The notes under the pieces are model-generated. The model searched no databases, had not been told where the DNA came from, and saw only the letters and a program-made list of their open reading frames with translations. A stretch of DNA of 64,000 nucleotides from Sphingomonadales bacterium (GTDB lineage Bacteria > Bacteroidota > Bacteroidia > Flavobacteriales_D > Crocinitomicaceae): NCBI GenBank assembly GCA_016872115.1, contig VHBC01000002.1, positions 124,001 to 188,000 on the forward strand. Direction: 5' to 3'. The translations under genes and the position numbers were made by a program. Shown piece by piece: positions 53,999-62,083 of the stretch. Position 1 is the first letter of the stretch. Every line of letters starts with the position of its first letter.

Positions 53999-54586
53999 TT
54001 AGAGCTCTTTTTCGATTTTGCTTTGGTTTTCGTTCAAAAAGTTGATAAACTCTTTGGTGACGTCCATTGACGGATTGATAAAATTGAATTGCCCACCTTG
54101 ACCTTGTATTAAGAGCATATCGATGTGGTGTTTTTCACTGTATTTTTTGCCCCAAACTTCTACCTTTCTATTGATTGCCTCCAAGGATTTATTAATTTCT
54201 GTCTCGATACGAGCACCCTCTTTTTGTTGAAATTCCATTGCGTTGGCCTGCATTTGCTGTGCCTTTTGTTGCACCATAGCAATTTCGTTCTGAGATAACA
54301 AACCAGCTCTGGCTTCTTGGTCTTTTTTCACGATGTAAGCCTCATACTCTTCATTGAGTTTTTGCAATTGACGCTCAAAGCGTTTTTGTTTGCTTTCTGC
54401 GGCTGCTTCTTCTCGTTTGAAATAATCAAAATATTTCTTTACGCTATCGTTGGCGTAATAGGCAATTTTAAGTCCGTCAAGTCGAGTCACCGGCACTTTT
54501 GGTGTCGAATCCTTTTTGGGCTTATCCGGTGAAGAGCAGGCGCTCAGCACCGCAATTGAAATCGTGAAAAGTAGGTATTTAGTCAT
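53999..54586 (-). CDS. OmpH/Skp-like lipoprotein
   Basis: 195 aa. Lipobox LSAC (Cys about residue 17) after a signal peptide. Long helical coiled region (about 55-130; K-R-F-E-R-Q-L-Q-K-L-N-E-E-Y) with the OmpH-family end (HIDMLLIQGQGGQFNFINPSMDVTKEFINFLN). Skp proteins chaperone outer-membrane proteins in the periplasm; here lipid-anchored. Its ATG overlaps the upstream small gene by 8 bases. Confidence 0.85.
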   Translation of the reverse strand: MTKYLLFTISIAVLSACSSPDKPKKDSTPKVPVTRLDGLKIAYYANDSVKKYFDYFKREEAAAESKQKRFERQLQKLNEEYEAYIVKKDQEARAGLLSQNEIAMVQQKAQQMQANAMEFQQKEGARIETEINKSLEAINRKVEVWGKKYSEKHHIDMLLIQGQGGQFNFINPSMDVTKEFINFLNENQSKIEKEL

Positions 54587-54827
54587 GATGAGTGTTGCTT
54601 AAGAGTTGAAGCCAACGAGCGCGCATGCGAATAAAATCTTGCAGGCACTCGGAATAAAATGCGTTATTGAGTTGCTGTTCGAGTTGGTTGAGGTCCGCTA
54701 CTTCTGTAACAGGAACTTTGAAATGTTGCTCGTAGTCGTCGAGGGTTATACTTAGTAAATACTTATCGTTATATTGATGTAATTGCACCAATAAATGCTC
54801 ATGTGGAATTTGTTTGACCAAACGCAT
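54579..54827 (-). CDS. Small conserved-looking protein, unknown function
   Basis: 82 aa. No signal peptide, no transmembrane helix. It reads as two beta-strands (LLVQLHQYNDKYLLSITLDDYEQ) then two helices. The 8-base overlap with the Skp-like gene and shared direction make translation plausible. No family recognised. Confidence 0.55.
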   Translation of the reverse strand: MRLVKQIPHEHLLVQLHQYNDKYLLSITLDDYEQHFKVPVTEVADLNQLEQQLNNAFYSECLQDFIRMRARWLQLLSNTHHD

Positions 54828-54902
54828 AATGCAAATATAAGACTTTCTGATGCGGCACTTGGCAACCTGCGGCGTAAGTCTAATGAATATTTTTTTTCAA
54901 AA

Positions 54903-54935
54903 TTGAACTTCTTTTTCATTTTTATTCTAATTTCG
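54903..54935 (+). promoter_or_regulatory. Promoter of the RRM protein gene
   Basis: TTG (54903-54905), 22 bases, TAATTTCG (54928-54935; 7 of 8). It lies in a 158-base divergent gap and leaves a leader of about 43 bases before the ATG at 54986. The rest of the gap is A/T-rich without a gene. Confidence 0.45.
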
Positions 54936-54985
54936 GAGAAAGAACGCTTAGTATTTACCTAAATCTGTGTTGTTTAAATCACATT

Positions 54986-55582
54986 ATGACAAGTATTTTT
55001 GTTGCTAAACTTGATTTTGGTGTCAGCAATCAGGAGTTGCGCCAACTTTTTGAACAGTATGGCACCGTTTTAAAAGCCACTGTTGCCACCGACCGCGAAA
55101 CAGGAAAGCCAAGGGGTTTTGCATTTGTTGAAATGGCAGACCGCGATGAAGCACAACTAGCCATTCGAGCACTCGATGGTCACGTCATCAACGGACGTGC
55201 ACTTGCGGTCAAAGAAGCCGAACAACGCACAGATTCTAGACCCGCTTCAAAACCCTTTCAACCAAGGGAAAATTCACCGGAGCGTTCATCCGAAGGCTTT
55301 ACACCTCGTGAAACGCGTTCAGTAGACCATGACGACGACACCACCCCTTCTGCCTTCGTCATCCCAAAAATTGAACCGCGCAAAAAAACAAAAGAAAAAG
55401 ACCGTAAAATTGAGGATGACAACCGCAACAAAAAACCCAAAATGGATGCTTACAAAAAGAGCGGTAAAAATCCTAGATTCTTCGACGACGATGACGACGA
55501 CCTCGACGACGACTTGTTTAACTATAAAAGACAAGACGAAGAAGACGATTTCTTTGACGACGAAGAAGAAGACGATTTATAG
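54986..55582 (+). CDS. RNA-binding protein with one RRM and a long charged, acid-rich tail
   Basis: 198 aa. RRM at about 1-75, with RNP2 (IFVAKLDF, 3-10) and RNP1 (KPRGFAFVEM, about 40-50). The tail (about 80-198) is disordered-looking: Pro/Arg/Ser-rich, then Lys-rich, then strongly acidic (FFDDDDDDLDDDLF... EEEDDL at the very end). Bacteroidota RRM proteins are usually about 80-120 aa, so the tail is an extension. Likely binds single-stranded RNA; the acidic end may keep it off nonspecific sites. Single-gene unit. Confidence 0.88.
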   Translation: MTSIFVAKLDFGVSNQELRQLFEQYGTVLKATVATDRETGKPRGFAFVEMADRDEAQLAIRALDGHVINGRALAVKEAEQRTDSRPASKPFQPRENSPERSSEGFTPRETRSVDHDDDTTPSAFVIPKIEPRKKTKEKDRKIEDDNRNKKPKMDAYKKSGKNPRFFDDDDDDLDDDLFNYKRQDEEDDFFDDEEEDDL

Positions 55583-55613
55583 CCAATCGCGCCACTATTT
55601 CATGGATATCGCT

Positions 55614-55621
55614 TAACTTTG
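55614..55621 (+). promoter_or_regulatory. cca minus-7 element, leaderless type
   Basis: TAACTTTG (exact), 6 bases before the ATG at 55628. No minus-33 TTG found. Confidence 0.4.
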
Positions 55622-55627
55622 CGGTCC

Positions 55628-57064
55628 ATGGATGTCACTTACAAAAGCCACCTCAAACACCCCGTTTTTAAAGTTCTGTCGCAATTTGCAACAGAACAAC
55701 AACTTGACGTCTATGTTATTGGTGGTTGGGTTAGAGACTTACTTATGGGCCGGCCTAGTAATGATATCGATATCCTCGTTTTAGGTGATGGGGCCGCTTT
55801 AGCTAAAGCATGTGCGCAAATTTTGCGCGTTAAAAAAGTGACTGTTTTCAAGAACTTTGGAACTGCGCACTTTCGTTACAAAGATCTCGATGTAGAATTT
55901 GTTGGTGCCCGAAAAGAGTCCTACTCCCCTGATTCGCGTAAGCCACAAACCAGCTCCGGGTCCCTACAAGACGACCAAAATCGTCGCGACTTCACCATTA
56001 ACTCTATCGCAATTAGCCTTCGTAAAGAAACTTATGGCCAACTTATCGATCCTTTCAATGGCCGAGCAGATTTAGATAAAGGCCTCATCAGAACACCACT
56101 AGACCCCATCATTACCTTTAATGACGATCCGCTACGCATGTTGCGCGCAATACGGTTTGCGACGCGTTTCGATTTTGAAATTGCGGCCAATAGTCTTGAA
56201 GCCATGAAGTCACAGGCCGAACGCTTGCAAATTCTTTCTCTAGAGCGCATTACTGATGAACTCAATAAAATTATATTGACCAAACAGCCCTCACGAGGAT
56301 TCAAATTACTACAAGCTACCGGCCTTCTCGATTACTTTTTCCCAGAGTTACTCGCCCTTCAAGGTGTTGAAACCCGAGAAGGCAAAGCACATAAAGACAA
56401 CTTTTACCATACATTGGAAGTACTCGACAATATTGCCCAGCATACTGATAACTTATGGCTGAGGTGGGCTGCTATCCTTCACGACATCGCCAAACCTCCA
56501 ACTAAACGCTTTGATCCACAAGTTGGATGGACCTTTCATGGACATGAAGAACTTGGCGCCAAAATGGTTCCGCGCATTTTCAAACGCTTGCGTCTGCCGC
56601 TTGATCAGCAAATGAAATATGTTCAAAAATTGGTGCGTCTACATTTGCGCCCCATTGCACTGGTTAAAGGTTCGGTAACAGATACTGCTATCAGACGTTT
56701 GCTGCACGAGGCCGGAGACGACATCGATGATCTTATGTTGTTGTGTAATGCAGATATCACCAGTAAAAACGAATTTAAAGTCAAGCGCTACAAACAAAAT
56801 TTTGAGCTCGTTGCTGAAAAACTTAAACAAGTAGATGAAAAAGACCGGGTTCGAAATTTCCAGCCACCAGTCAGTGGTCAACTGATTATGGATACTTACC
56901 AAATTGGCCCTTGTGCAGAAATCGGGCAAATCAAGTCCCATATCAAGGATGCCATTTTAGAGGGAATCATCGCTAACGACTACAGCCAAGCAGTTCAAGA
57001 AATGCTGCGCTTCGGTGCCACCCTTGGTTTAAAAGTGCAACGCACACCTCATCTGCCCGAATAA
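55628..57064 (+). CDS. cca: CCA tRNA nucleotidyltransferase with HD domain
   Basis: 478 aa from the ATG at 55628. Adds or repairs the 3' CCA of tRNA. Head motif GGWVRDLLMGRPSNDIDILV carries the catalytic DxD; RRDFTINSIAIS and the template block (D-D-P-L-R-M-L-R-A-I-R-F-A-T-R) follow. An HD phosphohydrolase domain lies at about 255-370 (LHDIAKP). CCA versus poly(A) polymerase cannot be separated by motifs alone; the usual Bacteroidota protein is CCA-adding. Confidence 0.93.
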   Translation: MDVTYKSHLKHPVFKVLSQFATEQQLDVYVIGGWVRDLLMGRPSNDIDILVLGDGAALAKACAQILRVKKVTVFKNFGTAHFRYKDLDVEFVGARKESYSPDSRKPQTSSGSLQDDQNRRDFTINSIAISLRKETYGQLIDPFNGRADLDKGLIRTPLDPIITFNDDPLRMLRAIRFATRFDFEIAANSLEAMKSQAERLQILSLERITDELNKIILTKQPSRGFKLLQATGLLDYFFPELLALQGVETREGKAHKDNFYHTLEVLDNIAQHTDNLWLRWAAILHDIAKPPTKRFDPQVGWTFHGHEELGAKMVPRIFKRLRLPLDQQMKYVQKLVRLHLRPIALVKGSVTDTAIRRLLHEAGDDIDDLMLLCNADITSKNEFKVKRYKQNFELVAEKLKQVDEKDRVRNFQPPVSGQLIMDTYQIGPCAEIGQIKSHIKDAILEGIIANDYSQAVQEMLRFGATLGLKVQRTPHLPE

Positions 57065-57092
57065 TCAGTATCTTTATCGTAAATCTCATCAA

Positions 57093-57671
57093 ATGCCAGG
57101 ATTAAAATTTCGGGTTTTACTCGATAGCGACAAAAACGAAGAAGTTTTCAGAGATATCCTCATTTCCAACGAGGCTAATTTTGAAACTTTTTACCACGCC
57201 ATTATGTCCGCTTTTGGATTCAATGGCGATCAAATGGCCAGCTTTTATGTCTCCAACGACAACTGGGACAAAGGCCACGAACTTTCTCTACTCGATATGT
57301 CCTACGACGACGACGCCATCGATGAACCCGCTTCTGTTATGAAACAAGCGCGCATACAAGATTTCTTAACAGAACCAGACCAACGCTTTATTTTGGTCTA
57401 TGACTTTATGCGCATGTGGATTTTTTTAATTGAGCTCATTGCATATCAAAAAGAAGCCCCCGATGCACCAATAATGGCACTCGCCATAGGAACCGCTCCT
57501 CAAGAAACTACCAAATCGATGCTCGACGAAAACCTTTTTGGATCAGATGACCATTTAGGCCAAAGTTCGGTGCATTCTGACGACGATGAAGACGATGAAT
57601 TTGGCTTCAACGACTTTGACGACGACTACGCCGACGACGATCTCAACGATTACAGTGAATATGACTACTAA
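57093..57671 (+). CDS. PRiA4 ORF3-like protein with acidic C-terminus
   Basis: 192 aa. Residues about 1-125 match the plasmid pRiA4b ORF3-like fold (also labelled IS1096 passenger TnpR-like): FRVLLDSDKNEEVFRDILI, FYHAIMSAFGF, MASFYVS, FILVYDF. The last about 45 residues are Asp/Glu-rich with a run of acidic pairs (DDDEDDEF, FDDDYADDDLND). Function unknown; despite the family name nothing nearby suggests a transposon. Overlaps the methyltransferase gene by 11 bases. Confidence 0.8.
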   Translation: MPGLKFRVLLDSDKNEEVFRDILISNEANFETFYHAIMSAFGFNGDQMASFYVSNDNWDKGHELSLLDMSYDDDAIDEPASVMKQARIQDFLTEPDQRFILVYDFMRMWIFLIELIAYQKEAPDAPIMALAIGTAPQETTKSMLDENLFGSDDHLGQSSVHSDDDEDDEFGFNDFDDDYADDDLNDYSEYDY

Positions 57672-58386
57672 AGCAAGCACACAAGTTGGCGACCCAATTG
57701 GTCAGGCCATTTTAGATTACGCTCAATACAAAAAACCTTTTGACATTATTGTCAGTTCTGATCTCTGCGACGACGACATCATCCCAATTGAAGTCTTATT
57801 TCGCAAAGAAGACGACATGCCCGAACTCGAACTTATTGCCTTAGACAACTGCAAAGGTCACGTACTGGATATTGGCGCCGGAGCAGGTGTTCACACCTTA
57901 GCGCTGCAAGACCGCGGCCTCAAAGTGAGCGCCATTGACATCTCTGCTGGGGCCGTAACCCACATGAAGCAAAAAGGCATTCAAGCGCAACAAATAGATG
58001 TTTACGCGCTCAACACAACAGCAACTTACGACACCATTTTGTCCTTGATGAACGGCATGGGCTTGGCGCAAAACCTGACCAATCTGCCGAAGTTTTTACA
58101 AAAAATACATAGTCTACTGGCCCCCGAAGGCCGCTTCGTTGCCGACTCAACAGACGTCAAATACCTTTATGAAGACGAAGACGGCAGCTATTGGCTCGAT
58201 CTGAATGCCAGTTACTACGGTGATTTCAAATTCACAATGCAATATAAAAAAATTACGGGTCCCGAATTCAATTGGCTTTACGTTGACTACGACACCTTGC
58301 ATCAGCATGCCACCGAATGCGGCTTTAAATGCAGACGGGTATTTACCATCGAAGAAAATTACCTGGCTATCCTTGAAAAATTATGA
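57661..58386 (+). CDS. Class I SAM-dependent methyltransferase
   Basis: 241 aa from the ATG at 57661. Motif I VLDIGAGAGVHTLAL (about 65-79), acidic residue AIDIS (about 87), post-motif I, and the M-N-G-M-G-L strand near 125. The C-terminal part (YYGDFKFTMQYK, LYVDYDTLHQHATECGF) is typical of small-molecule or lipid methyltransferases but does not name a substrate. Sits between the PRiA4 gene and the FKBP lipoprotein with overlapping ends. Confidence 0.82.
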   Translation: MTTKASTQVGDPIGQAILDYAQYKKPFDIIVSSDLCDDDIIPIEVLFRKEDDMPELELIALDNCKGHVLDIGAGAGVHTLALQDRGLKVSAIDISAGAVTHMKQKGIQAQQIDVYALNTTATYDTILSLMNGMGLAQNLTNLPKFLQKIHSLLAPEGRFVADSTDVKYLYEDEDGSYWLDLNASYYGDFKFTMQYKKITGPEFNWLYVDYDTLHQHATECGFKCRRVFTIEENYLAILEKL

Positions 58387-58838
58387 AAAAATCCATTTTA
58401 ATGGGCAGTCTTTCGACACTCATTATTTTTATTTTGACCTCTTGCGATTATAACGCTGCTGAAATCAAGCGCTTTGATACAAAAATAAAAAATTACAACG
58501 ACAAATTTCAACTTGGGCTCAAACCAACCGGAAGTGGTCTCTATCTAAAAATAGATTCATTGGGCACCGGAAGACCAATTCAATTACACGACAGCATTTG
58601 GGTAAGTTACAGCCTTAAATTGCTTTCTGGTAAGGTCATAGAAATTCAAAAAAAACCAATTGGATTACCGTTGACTGGGCTCATTAAAGGATGGCAAGAG
58701 GCATTATACAATATGCCTATTGGGAGTCAACTACATTGTTTGGTTCCGCCTCAATTAGGCTATGGTCAAAGCGGTACAGATAAAATTGGTAAGGATAAAA
58801 TCCTCTATTTTAAAATGAAGGTCATAGACGCCAAATAA
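58383..58838 (+). CDS. FKBP-type peptidyl-prolyl isomerase lipoprotein
   Basis: 151 aa. Lipobox LTSC (Cys about residue 21). FKBP domain at about 50-150 with [21 protein letters not shown] and [11 protein letters not shown]. The active-site FDSS is replaced by IEIQ and the usual Trp/Tyr residues are only partly kept, so catalytic activity may be weak. Acts as a periplasmic chaperone by inference. Overlaps the methyltransferase by 4 bases. Confidence 0.85.
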   Translation: MKKSILMGSLSTLIIFILTSCDYNAAEIKRFDTKIKNYNDKFQLGLKPTGSGLYLKIDSLGTGRPIQLHDSIWVSYSLKLLSGKVIEIQKKPIGLPLTGLIKGWQEALYNMPIGSQLHCLVPPQLGYGQSGTDKIGKDKILYFKMKVIDAK

Positions 58839-58843
58839 ATGCT

Positions 58844-58851
58844 TATTTTTG
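58844..58851 (+). promoter_or_regulatory. sucD minus-7 element
   Basis: TATTTTTG (exact TAnnTTTG), 21 bases before the sucD ATG at 58873. Confidence 0.45.
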
Positions 58852-58872
58852 ACACGCAAAAAAACAGATATT

Positions 58873-59742
58873 ATGAGTGTTTTGGTAAATAAAGACTCCA
58901 AAGTTATTGTTCAAGGTTTTACGGGTAGCGAGGGTACTTTCCACGCTAGCCAAATGATTGAATTTGGAACCAAAGTGGTTGGTGGTGTTACGCCTGGAAA
59001 AGGTGGTTCACTGCACCTTGAGCGTCCAGTTTTCAATACTGTTGCTGATGCAGTTCAGCAAACTGGAGCCGATACCTCAATTATCTTTGTTCCGCCTGCC
59101 TTTGCAGCAGACGCCATCATGGAAGCTGCAGAAGCAGGTATTAAAGTCATTGTTTGCATCACAGAAGGCATTCCTGTCAACGACATGGTCAAAGCCAAAG
59201 AATATATCAAAGCCTACAACACACGCCTTATAGGTCCAAATTGCCCAGGCGTCATTACCGCTGGCGAAGCCAAAGTAGGTATCATGCCTGGTTTTGTCTT
59301 TAAAAAAGGAAAAATCGGTATTATTTCTAAATCCGGCACACTTACTTATGAAGCTGCAGACCAAGTCGCAAAAGCTGGAATGGGCATCACCACCGCAATT
59401 GGTATTGGTGGCGACCCAATCATTGGCACAACCACAAGAGAAGCCGTTGAATTACTCATGAACGACCCAGAAACACAAGGAATCGTCATGATCGGTGAAA
59501 TCGGTGGCAACCTTGAGGCAGTTGCCGCTCGCTGGATCAAAGAAAACGGCTCCAAGCCAGTTGTTGGATTTATTGCCGGCGAAACCGCTCCTAAAGGACG
59601 TACCATGGGCCATGCCGGTGCAATCGTTGGTGGTGCAGACGACACCGCCGAAGCAAAGAAACGCATCATGCGCGAGTGTGGCATCCACGTAGTTGACTCA
59701 CCTGCACAGATTGGCGCCAAAATGGCTGAAGTACTTGGTTAA
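58873..59742 (+). CDS. sucD: Succinyl-CoA ligase subunit alpha
   Basis: 289 aa from the ATG at 58873 (a TTG farther upstream is rejected because a minus-7 element overlaps it). Makes succinate and nucleoside triphosphate from succinyl-CoA with SucC. CoA-binding domain near [13 protein letters not shown] (about 16-28); phosphohistidine in GHAGAIVGG (about H247); CITEGIPV and GPNCPG are conserved loops. sucC is not in this window, as often in Bacteroidota where the subunits are unlinked. Confidence 0.96.
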   Translation: MSVLVNKDSKVIVQGFTGSEGTFHASQMIEFGTKVVGGVTPGKGGSLHLERPVFNTVADAVQQTGADTSIIFVPPAFAADAIMEAAEAGIKVIVCITEGIPVNDMVKAKEYIKAYNTRLIGPNCPGVITAGEAKVGIMPGFVFKKGKIGIISKSGTLTYEAADQVAKAGMGITTAIGIGGDPIIGTTTREAVELLMNDPETQGIVMIGEIGGNLEAVAARWIKENGSKPVVGFIAGETAPKGRTMGHAGAIVGGADDTAEAKKRIMRECGIHVVDSPAQIGAKMAEVLG

Positions 59743-59757
59743 TTTCAAGTAGCATTG

Positions 59758-61497
59758 CTAATTCCAAAAATCCCAAGTAAGACCCAAACGCAACTGAAAA
59801 GTTGGGTAAGGCAGCCCATTGTATTGACTTGCCGTATAATCTATTGCGGTCAGTAAGTTAGTTGCCTGAACAAAAAATCGAAAAGTCTTTACCTCGAGGG
59901 CAATATCCAATTGGGCATTATAAAGCTGACTTACTGGATTAATGGCTGGCGCTTCATAAACTTGCCAATCAATGGTTTCCATAAAGGATATATAGCTTAT
60001 GCGTGTTGTTTGAGCACCATAAAGCGCCTCCATTCCAATTCCGGCATGCAAATGCAGTTGTTTATTTTTAAAAACCCCTCCTGCCCATTCTAGCCTTAAT
60101 TGAGACCGAAATGGTAGCAAGACATTCGCTTCAGAACGCTGCCAAAATATATACTTCTGGGCGCCACCAATGCGCCACGCGCCCAATTTATATGCTGCTT
60201 TTACTTCTGCTTCAAAAGCCTGCTGTGGACCTTCCAAAAGCCAACTCATAGTCGATGCCGAGAAACGGTAAATTTGTCGGGCGCGCATGTATGTAGCCTG
60301 TAGGTTGGTATTGATATTCTTCTTTTCGAATTGGTAGGCCAACTTGAATAAATTAACTTGCTCGCGCTCGGGCAAAAGTTGCTGGTATTGCGTGATGTTA
60401 CTCATGTAGGTCCTTTGCATCAGCACAGGCCAAGCATTGCGATAGTCATGGTAAAAATCAATTTTACTAAAAGGAAGCTTATACACCAATCTGCTCTGCG
60501 CAACCTGACCTCCACCTGCACCGATTATATTGAAAGTACTTTGGTGTTCAATCCAAAAATGAGCAGATTTAAAAAATAGTTCATTGACAATATTGATTTC
60601 TGTAGTATCATATGCGAATTGCGTATCCTGCCAACGCATTTGTTTAAGTTGTAGTGTCGTTTGCCAATCAAGGTGCAGGCCAACAAACCCAATACCAGCT
60701 GCATTATTCCAAACCTGCGTTGAAAAACGATCACGACACGAATCTGAATTAAGGTACAGCTGGGTGTAGAAAAGTTCTAATGAATCGGTTTCTTCATAGC
60801 GGCGCAATTTGTTTTCATAGCTGTGTTTGCTCAAAATTCTGAATCCAGAGGTGCTATCTGAACTTAGCATATAACTATTTTCTAATCTCAACTTGTAGGC
60901 ATTTTCAAAGGAAAAGGCTTCGTTTTTTCTTACGGGTACCAAATTTGTATTTCCAGGAAAAATAGCGGACCAATCTGCAACGCCATTCGACCATTGTCGG
61001 TCATTGCTGAAATTCGAAAAGACGGCCATCATCGTCAAGCGATTGCTGCGTTGTATCACTTTGATATCAAGCGAACTGTATCGAAGATCGTCCGAACGAA
61101 TAAAACCAGTGCGCTGATAACGATCATAACGTACATTAAGTAAAGTACGCTTGGCAAACTGTTGCTCGTAATCTAGACGAAGGCGCTGCGTACCTTGCGC
61201 GCCAAATCCGTAGGCAAATCCTAAGTGTGGGAGCGCGCTAAACAACAATTTCTTGGTTGCATAAGAAACGGAACTCAGCGGTGCTATTCCTGGTTTGAAT
61301 AGCGCCCATGTATCGGGCCGAACTTGTTGAGGACCTATAAAAAATGGCGCAGCAAAACCGTCCATAAATTGTAAAAGCGAATCGGTATTACCCAATGCGC
61401 GTTGGCCAGCAAGCAAGGTGTCTGGAGTAAATGATTTTTGAGCATTTGATTTGCTGTAAAAGCAACAAAAAAGAATGACAAGTACACAAATACGCAT
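59758..61497 (-). CDS. Putative outer-membrane porin (beta-barrel)
   Basis: 579 aa. Signal peptide (MRICVLVILFCCFYSKSNAQ). The remainder has many alternating amphipathic strands ending in aromatic residues and the terminal strand YPTFQLRLGLTWDFWN, typical of outer-membrane barrels. Bacteroidota putative porins share FFIGPQQVRPDTW-like N-terminal segments. Substrate unknown. Single gene convergent on sucD, 15 bases between stops and no terminator seen. Confidence 0.75.
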   Translation of the reverse strand: MRICVLVILFCCFYSKSNAQKSFTPDTLLAGQRALGNTDSLLQFMDGFAAPFFIGPQQVRPDTWALFKPGIAPLSSVSYATKKLLFSALPHLGFAYGFGAQGTQRLRLDYEQQFAKRTLLNVRYDRYQRTGFIRSDDLRYSSLDIKVIQRSNRLTMMAVFSNFSNDRQWSNGVADWSAIFPGNTNLVPVRKNEAFSFENAYKLRLENSYMLSSDSTSGFRILSKHSYENKLRRYEETDSLELFYTQLYLNSDSCRDRFSTQVWNNAAGIGFVGLHLDWQTTLQLKQMRWQDTQFAYDTTEINIVNELFFKSAHFWIEHQSTFNIIGAGGGQVAQSRLVYKLPFSKIDFYHDYRNAWPVLMQRTYMSNITQYQQLLPEREQVNLFKLAYQFEKKNINTNLQATYMRARQIYRFSASTMSWLLEGPQQAFEAEVKAAYKLGAWRIGGAQKYIFWQRSEANVLLPFRSQLRLEWAGGVFKNKQLHLHAGIGMEALYGAQTTRISYISFMETIDWQVYEAPAINPVSQLYNAQLDIALEVKTFRFFVQATNLLTAIDYTASQYNGLPYPTFQLRLGLTWDFWN

Positions 61498-61511
61498 GGT
61501 GCAAACTTACT

Positions 61512-61548
61512 AAAAAAAACAAGGGCTACCCTTGAGAGGTAGCCCTTA
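61512..61548 (-). terminator. rpsT terminator
   Basis: On the minus strand AAGGGCTACC, loop TCTCAA, GGGTAGCCCTT and a T-run (TTGTTTTTTTT), about 24 bases after the rpsT stop. Confidence 0.85.
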
Positions 61549-61571
61549 ATGACGATTACAAAAACAAGTAA

Positions 61572-61823
61572 TTAGAGTGCGTTGATACGCAATTGCAAGC
61601 CTGACTTGAGGTTTGCTGCTTTGTTTTTGTGAATGATGTTGCGTTTTGCAAGTTTATCTAGCATAGCAACAACCATTGGAAGCATGCCTTCAGCTTCTTT
61701 GCGGTCTTTTGTTGCACGCAATTTACGCATAGCGTTGCGCGTTGTTTTGTGTTGGTATTTATTCAACACGCGCTTAGACTCATTAGAACGAATGCGCTTG
61801 ATGGATGATTTATGGTTTGCCAT
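61572..61823 (-). CDS. rpsT: 30S ribosomal protein S20
   Basis: 83 aa from the ATG at 61823 ([14 protein letters not shown]), the family start; the frame continues 20 codons upstream into the tRNA and is rejected. [12 protein letters not shown] and [10 protein letters not shown] are characteristic; [15 protein letters not shown] ends the protein. Binds the 5' domain of 16S rRNA. It lies 28 bases after a tRNA-Glu and probably shares its promoter. Confidence 0.96.
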   Translation of the reverse strand: MANHKSSIKRIRSNESKRVLNKYQHKTTRNAMRKLRATKDRKEAEGMLPMVVAMLDKLAKRNIIHKNKAANLKSGLQLRINAL

Positions 61824-61851
61824 AGCTTTTATATAATTAATCTTTAAAATG

Positions 61852-61923
61852 CAGCCCATAGGAGAATCGAACTCCTGTTTCAAGGATGAAAACCTTGCGT
61901 CCTAACCACTAGACGAATGGGCC
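61852..61923 (-). tRNA. tRNA-Glu (TTC), proximal copy
   Basis: 72 bases on the minus strand. Acceptor stem GGCCCAT/ATGGGCT (G-U first pair), D-arm TCTAGTGGTTAGGA, anticodon arm CAAGG-TTTTCAT-CCTTG with anticodon TTC, T-arm GGAGTTCGATTCTCC, discriminator G. CCA is not encoded. Identical to the next copy. Confidence 0.97.
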
Positions 61924-61933
61924 ATTAAATTGG

Positions 61934-62005
61934 CAGCCCATAGGAGAATCGAACTCCTGTTTCAAGGATGAAAACCTTGCGTCCTAACCACTAGACGAAT
62001 GGGCC
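61934..62005 (-). tRNA. tRNA-Glu (TTC), distal copy
   Basis: Same 72-base sequence and cloverleaf as the copy at 61852-61923; ten bases separate them. First gene of the transcript reading toward rpsT. Confidence 0.97.
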
Positions 62006-62035
62006 AAAATGTCAAAACCCCAGATTTTGGGATTG

Positions 62036-62065
62036 CAAATATAGTAGGAATTTCTTGAAGCGCAA
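62036..62065 (-). promoter_or_regulatory. Promoter of the tRNA-Glu/rpsT unit
   Basis: On the minus strand TTG (62065-62063), 19 bases, TATATTTG (62043-62036), an exact TAnnTTTG match, 30 bases before the first tRNA. One of the best promoter matches in the window. Confidence 0.65.
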
Positions 62066-62083
62066 GGGACGCTCGTTTTTTTT

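Noticed and set aside
55329-55616. Thr/Lys-rich plus-strand frame overlapping the RRM gene
   Set aside because: It is the acid-rich GAC/GAA tail of the RRM protein read in another frame.
57093-57671. Possible transposon passenger gene, from the IS1096/TnpR-like family name
   Set aside because: The domain is widespread as a chromosomal gene. No transposase, terminal repeats or target-site duplication is seen around it.
61572-61883. A longer rpsT starting at 61883
   Set aside because: The extra codons run into the tRNA-Glu gene. [12 protein letters not shown] at 61823 is the family start.
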